Shown: positions 1 through 5,986 of the stretch, in pieces
Layout: each line of letters begins with the position of its first letter
Numbering within the stretch: position 1 is the first letter of the stretch
NCBI GenBank assembly: GCA_022729635.1
Contig: DZAU01000045.1
Coordinates: 1-8,048, forward strand
From: Flavobacterium psychrophilum
GTDB taxonomy: Bacteria > Bacteroidota > Bacteroidia > Flavobacteriales > Flavobacteriaceae
Direction: 5' to 3'
Length of the DNA stretch: 8,048 bases
The notes under the pieces: model-generated
What the model was told of the DNA's origin: nothing
The model's database searches: none
Seen by the model: only the letters and a program-made list of their open reading frames with translations
Position numbers and translations under genes: made by a program

Positions 1-27
1 TTATTTATTTCCCAAATATATAAATAA
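1..27. repeat. AT-rich inverted repeat downstream of the recombinase
   Basis: TTATTTAT (1-8) and ATAAATAA (20-27) are perfect 8-bp inverted arms around an 11-nt loop, just past the stop of the minus-strand recombinase. It could be a weak terminator, but the stem has no GC pairs, and the window edge cuts off any longer structure. The loop also holds the possible -7 element of a leftward promoter, so the symmetry may be incidental in such AT-rich DNA. Confidence 0.3.
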
Positions 28-46
28 TTCTTTATAAATCATCAAA
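13..46 (-). promoter_or_regulatory. Candidate leftward promoter overlapping the recombinase stop
   Basis: On the minus strand TTTG (plus 43-46) is followed after 22 nt by TATATTTG (plus 13-20), an exact match to the Bacteroidota -7 consensus TAnnTTTG. The spacer is at the long end of the usual range. The -33 element lies inside the last codons of the recombinase, so a gene beyond the left edge may start independently of it. This rests on motif match only. Confidence 0.35.
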
Positions 47-1075
47 TGGGCTTTTTATTTGTTGTAAACTTTTCGTACTTACATGTGTGTAAATTTCTGT
101 AGTTTTGCTGCTACTGTGTCCTAATAATTCTTGAATGTACCTCAAATCGGTGCCGCTTTCGAGTAAATGAGTGGCGAAACTGTGTCGCAACCAATGCAAA
201 CTGACAGGTTTGGTTATACCTACTTTTTTTAGAGCTTGTTTTAACACACTTTGCAAACTTTTTTCAGAATAGGGTTCGCCAGGAATTACTCCTTCGAATA
301 AATATTTTGTGGGTTTAAACACGGTGTAATATTCTCGAAGCATATCTAAAATTTTTGGTGATAAAGGTGCTATACGGTCTTTTTTTCCTTTGGCATTTTT
401 AAGTAAAACCAAATTTCTTTTAGAATCGATATGTACGGGTTGTAGTGCCAATAGTTCGCCACGGCGCAAACCACAACTATATATCAGCGAAAGCATCATT
501 TTATGCTTGATATTAGAATGAGCATTCAAAATCAATTTTATTTCCTCTTTGCTCAATACATTGGGTAATACTTTGGCTCGTTTGGGGCGGTGAATTTTAT
601 CAACCATCATCTTTGTATCTCGAATGGTTTGAAAGAACAATTTGATAGCATTGACGGTTTGATTCTGAAAAGAAGCCGAAAGATTGTTTTTTATAATATA
701 CTCGTTATTGTACACAATCACATCTTCGTTTGTAATTTCGGCGATGGGTTTTTCTCGGTAGAAGACTAAGAATGATTTCAAGGCTTCGGTATAAGTAGTT
801 ATTGTGCTTTCGCTATAGCGTTTGGAACGAAGCCATTGTTTAAATTTTTCGATTTGTGTTATTCCTTCGACCGAAGGGATTGTATATGATATGGGTGTAA
901 TATTAAACCTAATCCTGTTTTCCTCTGTGTCTGGAATGTGCCAAACTCGCAGTGATTGACTCCATCTTGCGCCATTAATTTCTTTGATTCGAGCAATCCA
1001 TTCGGCGTTTTTTTCGAAATAAACGGCGATTCTTTTTTCTTTTTTATGAGTGATGATTTTGGCGCTCCAGTTCAT
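32..1075 (-). CDS. Tyrosine recombinase / site-specific integrase (XerC/D-like)
   Basis: This 347-residue protein belongs to the tyrosine recombinase family, which cuts and rejoins DNA through a covalent 3'-phosphotyrosine. Residues 1-60 form a small N-terminal region (GARWSQSLRVWHIP) of a kind I associate with Bacteroidota integrases. A SAM-like core-binding domain spans about 75-155 (FKQWLRSKRYSESTITTYTE). The catalytic domain spans about 170-340. All active-site residues are visible: Arg204 in CGLRRGEL, hairpin Lys229 in NAKGKKDR, His294 and Arg297 in LHWLRHSF, His320 in LLGH and nucleophile Tyr329 in EIYTHV. Length and motifs indicate an intact enzyme. The ATG at 1075 is the natural start, with only 79 bp to the divergent gene. 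No tRNA, att core, excisionase or cargo is visible, so it could be the edge of an island, an invertase or a stand-alone recombinase. It is not clearly the chromosomal XerC or XerD, because the N-terminal extension is atypical. Confidence 0.93.
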   Translation of the reverse strand: MNWSAKIITHKKEKRIAVYFEKNAEWIARIKEINGARWSQSLRVWHIPDTEENRIRFNITPISYTIPSVEGITQIEKFKQWLRSKRYSESTITTYTEALKSFLVFYREKPIAEITNEDVIVYNNEYIIKNNLSASFQNQTVNAIKLFFQTIRDTKMMVDKIHRPKRAKVLPNVLSKEEIKLILNAHSNIKHKMMLSLIYSCGLRRGELLALQPVHIDSKRNLVLLKNAKGKKDRIAPLSPKILDMLREYYTVFKPTKYLFEGVIPGEPYSEKSLQSVLKQALKKVGITKPVSLHWLRHSFATHLLESGTDLRYIQELLGHSSSKTTEIYTHVSTKSLQQIKSPFDDL

Positions 1076-1106
1076 AATCAGTATTTTAATTTACTAAAGT
1101 AGCAAA

Positions 1107-1137
1107 TTGTTTTTAAACTTTAAAATAGTGAACTTTG
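1107..1137 (+). promoter_or_regulatory. Candidate promoter of the 1155-1592 gene
   Basis: TTG (1107-1109) and GAACTTTG (1130-1137, one mismatch from TAnnTTTG and followed by C) are separated by 20 nt, close to the Bacteroidota sigma-A layout. Transcription would begin around 1143-1145 and leave a leader of about 10 nt before the ATG at 1155. The promoter covers the in-frame TTG at 1107, which argues against that TTG as start codon. The intergenic gap (1076-1154) must also hold the recombinase promoter, for which I found no good match. Confidence 0.45.
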
Positions 1138-1154
1138 CGGTAAATAATTACGAT

Positions 1155-1592
1155 ATGAATATAAATCTAAAAAACGGAATCGATAAGCTCCTTTTCGGAA
1201 TGAAACAAAACGACGTTATCTCTCTTTACGGAAAACCAAATCGAAACCACAAAGATGAAGACGACAACGTGATTTTTGCCTACAATGCTCTCAAAATGCG
1301 ATTGACTTTCTATCAGGAAGAAGATTTGAAACTGGGTTATATCGTGGCTTCAAGCCCGGACTTGGAGTTGTTTGGCAATAAAGTCATTGGAAAAAAAATC
1401 AATGAAGTCAAGAGCGAATTGGTCACAAAAGGAATTACAAAATTTACCCAGGAAGATTTCGACACTTTAGAAAATTATTTCAATGAAGACAATTGGTTTA
1501 TCCTGCAAACCGAGTTTGATGAAGTCGTAAAATTTGAAATTGGTGCCATCATCAATGCCAAAGATGAATTCGATTGGAAGTTTAAAAAGTAG
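1155..1592 (+). CDS. Small hypothetical protein, 145 aa
   Basis: I do not recognise this protein. It is acidic and soluble, with no signal peptide or membrane segment. It begins INLKNGIDKLLFGMKQNDVI and continues SLYGKPN; a glycine-rich 'FGM..xxVxxLyGkP' motif like this resembles the start of SmpA/BLIP-like folds and of many small bacterial immunity-type proteins, but the likeness is too short to assign function. The rest is beta-strand-like, with repeated acidic/aromatic stretches (TLENYFNEDNWFI, DEFDWKFKK). ATG 1155 is preferred over the in-frame TTG at 1107 because a promoter-like sequence overlaps the upstream 16 codons. It stands alone, divergent from the recombinase and convergent with the immunophilin operon. 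TAG 1590-1592 overlaps the first base of the downstream repeat array. A carried gene of a small integrated element is possible but unproven. Confidence 0.75.
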   Translation: MNINLKNGIDKLLFGMKQNDVISLYGKPNRNHKDEDDNVIFAYNALKMRLTFYQEEDLKLGYIVASSPDLELFGNKVIGKKINEVKSELVTKGITKFTQEDFDTLENYFNEDNWFILQTEFDEVVKFEIGAIINAKDEFDWKFKK

Positions 1593-1634
1593 TGTTCAGT
1601 GGTCTCCCGATAGCTATCGGGATTAGTGTTCAGT
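1590..1634. repeat. 18-bp perfect palindrome flanked by 11-bp direct repeats
   Basis: TCCCGATAGCTATCGGGA (1605-1622) is a perfect palindrome. On either side lies the identical 11-mer TAGTGTTCAGT (1590-1600 and 1624-1634), 34 bp apart. The left copy includes the stop codon of the 1155-1592 gene. From memory, both motifs recur between genes in flavobacteria, which suggests a REP-like dispersed repeat rather than a gene-specific operator. As RNA it would form an 8-9-bp hairpin with little or no loop and no U-tract, so it is a poor terminator. Confidence 0.7.
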
Positions 1635-1675
1635 TCATAATAGAATGTATCCAGAAGTTTATAATGTTAGAGTTC

Positions 1676-1726
1676 TCGATACATTTTGTTAAAAAAAGCT
1701 ATCGCATTTTTCAACAAAACACTCGA
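1676..1726. repeat. Imperfect inverted repeat between convergent genes
   Basis: The left arm, starting TCGATACATTTTGTTAAAA at 1676, pairs with the right arm at 1707-1726 (TTTTTCAACAAAACACTCGA). The central 13 bp match except for one G/T pair, and TCGA lies at both outer ends. The loop contains AGCTATCG (1697-1704), an 8-mer also present in the palindrome at 1605-1622. There is no convincing gene here: the plus-strand reading frame through 1592-1873 has no family motif and runs over the terminator and the 3' end of the opposite gene. Confidence 0.45.
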
Positions 1727-1748
1727 ACAGACGAAGAAATAGTTCGTA

Positions 1749-1797
1749 AAATAAACAAACCCGACAAGATTCAAAAACTTGTCGGGTTTGTTTATTT
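1749..1797. terminator. Strong bidirectional intrinsic terminator
   Basis: A 20-bp perfect stem pairs 1749-1768 with 1778-1797 around a 9-nt A-rich loop. The core CCCGACAAG / CTTGTCGGG is GC-rich. The outer stem supplies the A-tract on one side and a T-rich tract (TTTGTTTATTT) on the other, so it can work in both directions. It lies between the ends of the plus-strand 1155-1592 gene and the minus-strand immunophilin operon, where a shared terminator is expected. Confidence 0.88.
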
Positions 1798-1826
1798 AAT
1801 CATTGAAATGACAAATTCGGATTTTA

Positions 1827-3077
1827 TTATTTTGGCTCCACTTTATTTTCAATCATTTCAATCTCAAATATAAGCGTTGCATTTGGAGGAATAACTCCTC
1901 CAGCACCTCTTTCGCCATAAGCTAGATTCGACGGAATAAAAAGTACTGCCTTGTCACCATAACACAACTGATTTAATCCTTCAATAAATCCGGGAATCAT
2001 TCCGTCTTTTTTTCCGGCTTCGAAAGGGAATGATCGGTATCCGTTTTGGGCTGCTCTGTTGGCATCGTATTTTCCAAATTCTTTGCATACATTCTCATAG
2101 CTGCTGTCAAATAAGTTTCCGTCTTCAAAATATCCTGCATAATTAAAATTGAAAGTGGTTCCGTCAGCGGGTTTTACGCCGGTTCCATTTTGGGTAATTT
2201 TATACATCAAACCAGATTCGGTCTTGGTTGCCTCGGCTTTTACAGTCGCAAAATAAGCTGCTTTTGCAGCAATAACACTGCCGTATTTTTCTTGGTAAAC
2301 TCTCTTTTCTTCGGCTGCTATTTCGGCTTGTTTCCTTTGGTTTTCGGCATTAATTGCTGCTTGTTTTTTGTCATCTTCGGCTTTATTGGCATAGTAGTCT
2401 GAAAATACTTTTGGAGCATTAAAAGCTTTGGCTAAATTTCCTTTTCTAGAAATGGTTATTTTTAATATGACATCGTTTTGTGCAATTGCATTCACAATAT
2501 CTTGACCTTGAGTTACATGACCAAAAATGGTGTGTTTTCCGTTTAGCCAAGACGTTTCTTTGTGAGTAATAAAGAATTGACTGCCATTTGTTGCCGGACC
2601 GGAATTTGCCATTGCCAGAATGCCTCCTTTTTCGAATTTCAAATCTGTAAATTCATCTTTAAATTTATAACCTGCGCTTCCGGAGCCATTCCCTGCAGGG
2701 TCACCACCCTGAATCATAAAGTCAGGAATCACTCTATGAAATTTTAACCCATCGTAAAAAGGTTTTGCTTTTAGTTTTTCGTCGGTTACATAGGCATTTT
2801 TTCCTTCGGCAAGCGAAATGAAATTGGCAACAGTAATTGGCGTTTTTTGGAATTCCAGTTGAACAATAATATTTCCTTTGTTGGTGGCAATTGTGGCAAA
2901 AATTCCTTCAACAACTGCTGGAGTTTTCTGAGTAGGTTTAGCCGATGTAGTGGTTGGCTTTTTAGTTGAAATTGATGAAGTTGGTTTTTTGGTTGAAGTT
3001 GTTGTTGGTTTTTTGGCCGTTTGAGCCTGAATGTTCCATATTCCCAAGAACAATAATATTAGGATTTTAGATTTCAT
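1827..3077 (-). CDS. Secreted dual-family immunophilin (cyclophilin-FKBP fusion)
   Basis: This protein has two unrelated peptidyl-prolyl cis-trans isomerase domains and should help exported proteins fold in the periplasm. A Sec signal peptide (1-18, cut probably after IQA) leads to a Thr/Lys/Ser/Pro tether (20-53). The cyclophilin domain (about 57-205) has FHRVI with catalytic Arg115, IQGGDP with Gln123, SQFFIT (167-172) and Trp177, equivalent to the cyclosporin-contact Trp of human CypA. A charged Ala/Lys/Glu-rich helix (about 230-265) connects to an FKBP domain (about 287-411) with FDSS (323-326), IPGF (361-364) and AYGERGAGGVIPPNATL. Trp59 of human FKBP12 is replaced by Phe364, as is common. 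There are 18 extra residues between FDSS and IPGF, and two cysteines (331, 372) that the neighbouring paralogue lacks. Cyclophilin-FKBP fusions (CFBP) have been described in Flavobacterium johnsoniae. It is the last gene of the operon and ends just before the 1749-1797 terminator. Confidence 0.93.
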   Translation of the reverse strand: MKSKILILLFLGIWNIQAQTAKKPTTTSTKKPTSSISTKKPTTTSAKPTQKTPAVVEGIFATIATNKGNIIVQLEFQKTPITVANFISLAEGKNAYVTDEKLKAKPFYDGLKFHRVIPDFMIQGGDPAGNGSGSAGYKFKDEFTDLKFEKGGILAMANSGPATNGSQFFITHKETSWLNGKHTIFGHVTQGQDIVNAIAQNDVILKITISRKGNLAKAFNAPKVFSDYYANKAEDDKKQAAINAENQRKQAEIAAEEKRVYQEKYGSVIAAKAAYFATVKAEATKTESGLMYKITQNGTGVKPADGTTFNFNYAGYFEDGNLFDSSYENVCKEFGKYDANRAAQNGYRSFPFEAGKKDGMIPGFIEGLNQLCYGDKAVLFIPSNLAYGERGAGGVIPPNATLIFEIEMIENKVEPK

Positions 3078-3114
3078 ATGGATTAATTTAATATTTATAA
3101 TTGTAAAAAAGTTG

Positions 3115-3148
3115 TTATTTTGTACCTCTTATTTCGTACCTTTTATTT
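3115..3148. repeat. 14-bp imperfect tandem repeat between the two immunophilin genes
   Basis: TTATTTTGTACCTC (3115-3128) is followed at once by TTATTTCGTACCTT (3129-3142) and by a third partial unit TTATTT (3143-3148) that includes the stop codon of the lipoprotein immunophilin. Two of 14 positions differ. No hairpin and no TAnnTTTG promoter is visible in the 69-nt gap, so the downstream gene is probably read through from upstream. The repeat may be a replication-slippage product. Confidence 0.55.
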
Positions 3149-4256
3149 ATGGCATTTTTTCTAGTAATTCAATTTCAAAAATTAGATTTGCATTTGGCGG
3201 AATTACTCCACCGGCACCAGCTTCGCCATAACCCAATTTTGATGGGATAAAAATTACCGCTTTGTCACCAAAAGATAATTTTTCTATGCCTTCGATAAAA
3301 CCGGGAATCATTCCGTCTTTTTTTCCTGCTTGAAACGGTAAGGGTTGGTAGCCGTTTTGTGCCGCTCTGCTTCCGTCATATTTTCCAAAAGTTTTTGATA
3401 CGTCTTCAATACTGGAATCAAATAGGCTTCCGTTTTCGAAGAAACCGGCATAATGAATGAAAATATTGGCTCCGGCAACGGGTTTTTTGCCACCGATTTT
3501 CTTGGTTATCACATACTGCAAACCTGAAGGAGTTTTCAAGGATTTGGTTTTTAAAGCAGTAAAATAAGCGGCTTTTTGGTCAAAAACAGCTTTAAATTTT
3601 GCATTTAAAACGCTTTCCATTTCCAGTTTTTTCTTTTGATTTTCAGCTTCAACAGAAAAATAATCACGAAAAGTTTTTACCGCGTCGAATTTTTTAGCGG
3701 CTTCTCCATTTCTGAAAATAGTGACTTTTACTATATGGTCATCTTGTTCGATTTTGTTGACTACATCCATTCCTTTTTCTACGACATGTCCAAAAACAGT
3801 GTGTTTTCCATCTAGCCAAGGAGTTTCAAGATGCGTAATAAAGAATTGACTGCTATTTGTCGTCGGACCATTATTGGCCATAGCCAAAACGCCTCCTTTA
3901 TCAAATTTCAAGTCCGAAATTTCGTCTTTAAATTTATAACCTGTGTCTCCAGAGCCTGTTCCTAAAGGATCTCCCGTTTGAATCATAAAATCTTTGATGA
4001 CTCTGTGAAATTTTAATCCGTCATAAAAAGGTCTGTTTTTAAGATTTTCATTGGTGATGAATTCATTTTTTCCCTCTGCCAAAGTCACAAAGTTTGCCAC
4101 CGTGATTGGTGCTTTTTCATAATCTAATTGTACAATTATAGTTCCTTTATTGGTTTCGATTTGGGCAAATAAACCATCAGGAAGATTATTTTTTTCGTCT
4201 TTGCAGGAAGATAATGCAGCGAATAATACAAATGCGAATAGGATGCTTTTTTTCAT
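3147..4256 (-). CDS. Lipoprotein dual-family immunophilin (cyclophilin-FKBP fusion)
   Basis: This 369-residue paralogue of the downstream gene has the same cyclophilin + FKBP order but is membrane-anchored. A type II signal peptide ends in LSSC, so the mature N-terminus is lipid-modified Cys18. KDE follows, resembling the K-(D/E)2 lipoprotein export signal of Bacteroidota, so surface exposure is possible. The cyclophilin domain (about 27-182) has FHRVI with Arg85, Gln93, SQFFIT and Trp147. A short Lys/Glu helical linker (about 200-225) leads to the FKBP domain (about 243-366), with FDSS (279-282), IPGF (317-320) and GYGEAGAGGVIPPNANL. The 18-residue insertion (KTFGKYDGSRAAQNGYQPL region) is retained. 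Positions of the two cysteines in the secreted paralogue are Ser here (286 and 328). It lacks the Thr/Lys tether. Its start lies 8 nt after the gldI stop, so the two are surely co-transcribed. The pair looks like an old tandem duplication with changed localisation. Confidence 0.93.
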   Translation of the reverse strand: MKKSILFAFVLFAALSSCKDEKNNLPDGLFAQIETNKGTIIVQLDYEKAPITVANFVTLAEGKNEFITNENLKNRPFYDGLKFHRVIKDFMIQTGDPLGTGSGDTGYKFKDEISDLKFDKGGVLAMANNGPTTNSSQFFITHLETPWLDGKHTVFGHVVEKGMDVVNKIEQDDHIVKVTIFRNGEAAKKFDAVKTFRDYFSVEAENQKKKLEMESVLNAKFKAVFDQKAAYFTALKTKSLKTPSGLQYVITKKIGGKKPVAGANIFIHYAGFFENGSLFDSSIEDVSKTFGKYDGSRAAQNGYQPLPFQAGKKDGMIPGFIEGIEKLSFGDKAVIFIPSKLGYGEAGAGGVIPPNANLIFEIELLEKMP

Positions 4257-4264
4257 TTCTAGAT

Positions 4265-4906
4265 TTAATTTGTTAAAGTGTCTTGGGGTTTATTTTCCGG
4301 TTTAATTTCTGGTTCTGTCGGAGTGGTTTCCTTAAGTTGAATTTTCTTTTTAAAGGCTGTTTCGGATATAAAATTATGAAGCGTCACGGTACAAAGCAAA
4401 GGTTGATTGGTGCCAATTTTTTTGTCGTCGCCGTGATAACCATAAGCAATATGTGATGGAAAAAGGAAAGTCACTTTTTCATTTTTGTGCATCAGTTTTA
4501 TGCCTTCTCTCAATCCTGTCATAATATTTTGCTTATCGACTAAATAAGTTTGTGGTCTCAATTCAAGTTCCGAATAGATGACTTTTCCTTTTAAATCCTT
4601 TATTTCATAATCAAAAAAAGCAACATCTCCTTTTTTTGGAGTTAGGGTATCGAGTGTGTTTTGAACTAAATAAGTGTACCAATATCCTTTTGTCGATGCT
4701 AGATATTTTACTTTTGGATTGCTTTTTATAATCGAATCGATTTGACCTTCCTCACCAGCGATTAATTTTCTGTTCCTTTCGGCTGATTTTTTCATAAAAG
4801 CCCCGGATGCTTGCGAAATGGGTCTTCTGGCTTCCTGATGTTGTTTGCAACCCGAAACTAAAACAGTAACTAAGAATACAAATAGAATAAGTTTGAAATA
4901 TTTCAT
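4265..4906 (-). CDS. gldI: Gliding motility lipoprotein GldI (FKBP-type PPIase fold)
   Basis: GldI is a lipoprotein required for gliding and chitin use in Flavobacterium johnsoniae. It probably acts as a folding factor for the cell-surface motility / type IX secretion machinery. The 213-residue product starts with a signal peptide ending VSGC, giving lipidated Cys20. A polar region follows (HQEARRPISQASGAFMKKSA, about 23-42), a stretch I associate with GldI. A divergent FKBP domain spans about 88-180 (FDYEIKDLKGKVIYSE, LREGIKLMHKNEKVTFLFPS, IAYGYHG). The canonical FDSS and GxIPPN signatures are absent, so isomerase activity is uncertain. A Pro/Glu/Thr-rich tail closes the protein (about 190-213). 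Its start is 6 nt past the phosphoesterase stop and its end is 8 nt before the lipoprotein immunophilin, so it is mid-operon. Mature Cys20 is followed by KQHQE rather than an acidic export signal, which favours a periplasm-facing lipoprotein. The symbol rests on overall likeness and neighbours, not an alignment. Confidence 0.88.
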   Translation of the reverse strand: MKYFKLILFVFLVTVLVSGCKQHQEARRPISQASGAFMKKSAERNRKLIAGEEGQIDSIIKSNPKVKYLASTKGYWYTYLVQNTLDTLTPKKGDVAFFDYEIKDLKGKVIYSELELRPQTYLVDKQNIMTGLREGIKLMHKNEKVTFLFPSHIAYGYHGDDKKIGTNQPLLCTVTLHNFISETAFKKKIQLKETTPTEPEIKPENKPQDTLTN

Positions 4907-4912
4907 AATGCT

Positions 4913-5917
4913 TTATATTTTTAGTTTGCTTACCAAATCTTCGAATTTTTTAACGGTTTCTTCCATCGATAATTCCGATTTTCCTCCGGCTGCATTGCGA
5001 TGACCGCCACCATTAAAATAATCTCTTGCAAAAAGATTTACATCAAAATCGCCTTGGGAACGGAACGAAATCTTGATGATTTTTTCTTCCGCATTTTCGA
5101 TGAAAATGGCAGTAAAAACAATTCCTTTTATGCTTAATCCATAATTTACAATGCCCTCGGTATCGCCTTTTATATGATTAAAATTGTCTAATTCTTCTTG
5201 GGTCAAAGTCGTGTAAGCCGTTTTATGCTCTGTCAAAACTTTCATATTTTGAAGTGCTCTCCCCAATAATTGTAATCTTCCATAAGAACTATTGTCATAA
5301 AGAAGAGCTGGAATTTCGCTGTTTTCGACACCCAAATCTATTAAATCGGCAATAATTCTATGGGTTGTACCTGTTGTTTTCGGGAATCGAAACGAACCTG
5401 AATCAGTCAAAATTCCGGTATAAATGCATGTGCCAATGGTTTTATCAATGTCTGATTTTTTTCCAAGTGCAGCAATGAAATTATACACCATTTCGCAGGT
5501 AGATCCATAAGCAATATCCGAGTAAGTAAACGTAGCATAATCATCTGGCGATATATGGTGATCAATCATTATAAAAGGAACTTTTAGCTTGTTGAGCACA
5601 TTTTCCATTTCGCCCACACGATGCAAAGCATTGAAATCCAAGGTAAAAATCAGCTCGGCTTCTTCAAGAATTTTGGTACAGGTTTTTTTATTTTTTTCGA
5701 ATATTTTAACGGTTTCAGCACCCGGAATCCAAGCCAAAAAATCTGGAAATTCGTTTGGCGAAACTACGACAGCCTGATGCTTATTTTTTATTAAAAAGTG
5801 ATACAAACCAAGGGTTGAACCCATTGCATCGCCGTCAGGATTGCGATGCGGAATAATGACAATTTTTTTTGGAGTTGACAATAACTGCTGGATCGCTTGT
5901 ATTTCTTGTTCTTTCAT
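4913..5917 (-). CDS. nrnA: DHH/DHHA1 phosphoesterase, NrnA-like (nano-RNase / pAp phosphatase)
   Basis: NrnA-type enzymes degrade short RNA oligonucleotides (2-5 nt), and many also dephosphorylate 3'-phosphoadenosine 5'-phosphate, using Mn2+ in the cytoplasm. The 334-residue product has the full DHH domain: HRNPDGDAMGS (24-34, metal ligands His24, Asp28, Asp30), LDFN with Asp94, the signature IDHH (118-121) and TDSGSFRF with Asp172. The C-terminal DHHA1 substrate domain contains SFRSQGD (Arg286 region) and GGGHRNAAGG (303-312). Length and motif order match NrnA and are far shorter than RecJ. There is no signal peptide. It heads a tight cluster with gldI (6 nt) and the immunophilins. This linkage may only reflect shared transcription. 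Upstream is a 69-nt gap to the CLC gene. Cyclic-dinucleotide phosphodiesterases (GdpP) share this domain but have extra N-terminal domains, absent here. Confidence 0.9.
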   Translation of the reverse strand: MKEQEIQAIQQLLSTPKKIVIIPHRNPDGDAMGSTLGLYHFLIKNKHQAVVVSPNEFPDFLAWIPGAETVKIFEKNKKTCTKILEEAELIFTLDFNALHRVGEMENVLNKLKVPFIMIDHHISPDDYATFTYSDIAYGSTCEMVYNFIAALGKKSDIDKTIGTCIYTGILTDSGSFRFPKTTGTTHRIIADLIDLGVENSEIPALLYDNSSYGRLQLLGRALQNMKVLTEHKTAYTTLTQEELDNFNHIKGDTEGIVNYGLSIKGIVFTAIFIENAEEKIIKISFRSQGDFDVNLFARDYFNGGGHRNAAGGKSELSMEETVKKFEDLVSKLKI

Positions 5918-5944
5918 AGGTTGCGAATTTACATTTTTTTAATC

Positions 5945-5975
5945 GAATGTTAAAAACATTTCAAGATTTAACAAA
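5945..5975 (-). promoter_or_regulatory. Weak candidate promoter of the nrnA-gldI-immunophilin operon
   Basis: Within the 69-nt gap upstream of nrnA, the minus strand has TTTG (plus 5972-5975), then exactly 19 nt, then TAACATTC (plus 5945-5952). The spacing is ideal, but the -7 element matches TAnnTTTG poorly. An inverted repeat, AATGTT-AAA-AACATT (5946-5960), overlaps it. The repeat lacks a following U-tract on the minus strand, so it is not a good terminator for the CLC gene and could be an operator. Read-through from the CLC gene is equally possible. Confidence 0.22.
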
Positions 5976-5986
5976 CTTTTACCAAA

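Noticed and set aside
32..1075. Integrase as evidence of a prophage or integrative conjugative element in this window
   Set aside because: No phage, conjugation, excisionase or att features are present; the remaining genes look like core chromosome.
1107..1154. Upstream TTG start for the small hypothetical gene
   Set aside because: A promoter-like pair overlaps these codons and ATG 1155 begins the plausible domain.
1592..1873. Plus-strand reading frame of 93 codons
   Set aside because: It runs through the palindrome, the inverted repeat, the terminator and the 3' end of the opposite immunophilin gene, and its product has no family features.
5924..5931. TAAATTCG as the nrnA -7 element
   Set aside because: Its position would place the transcript start at the ATG, and no TTTG lies 17-23 nt upstream.
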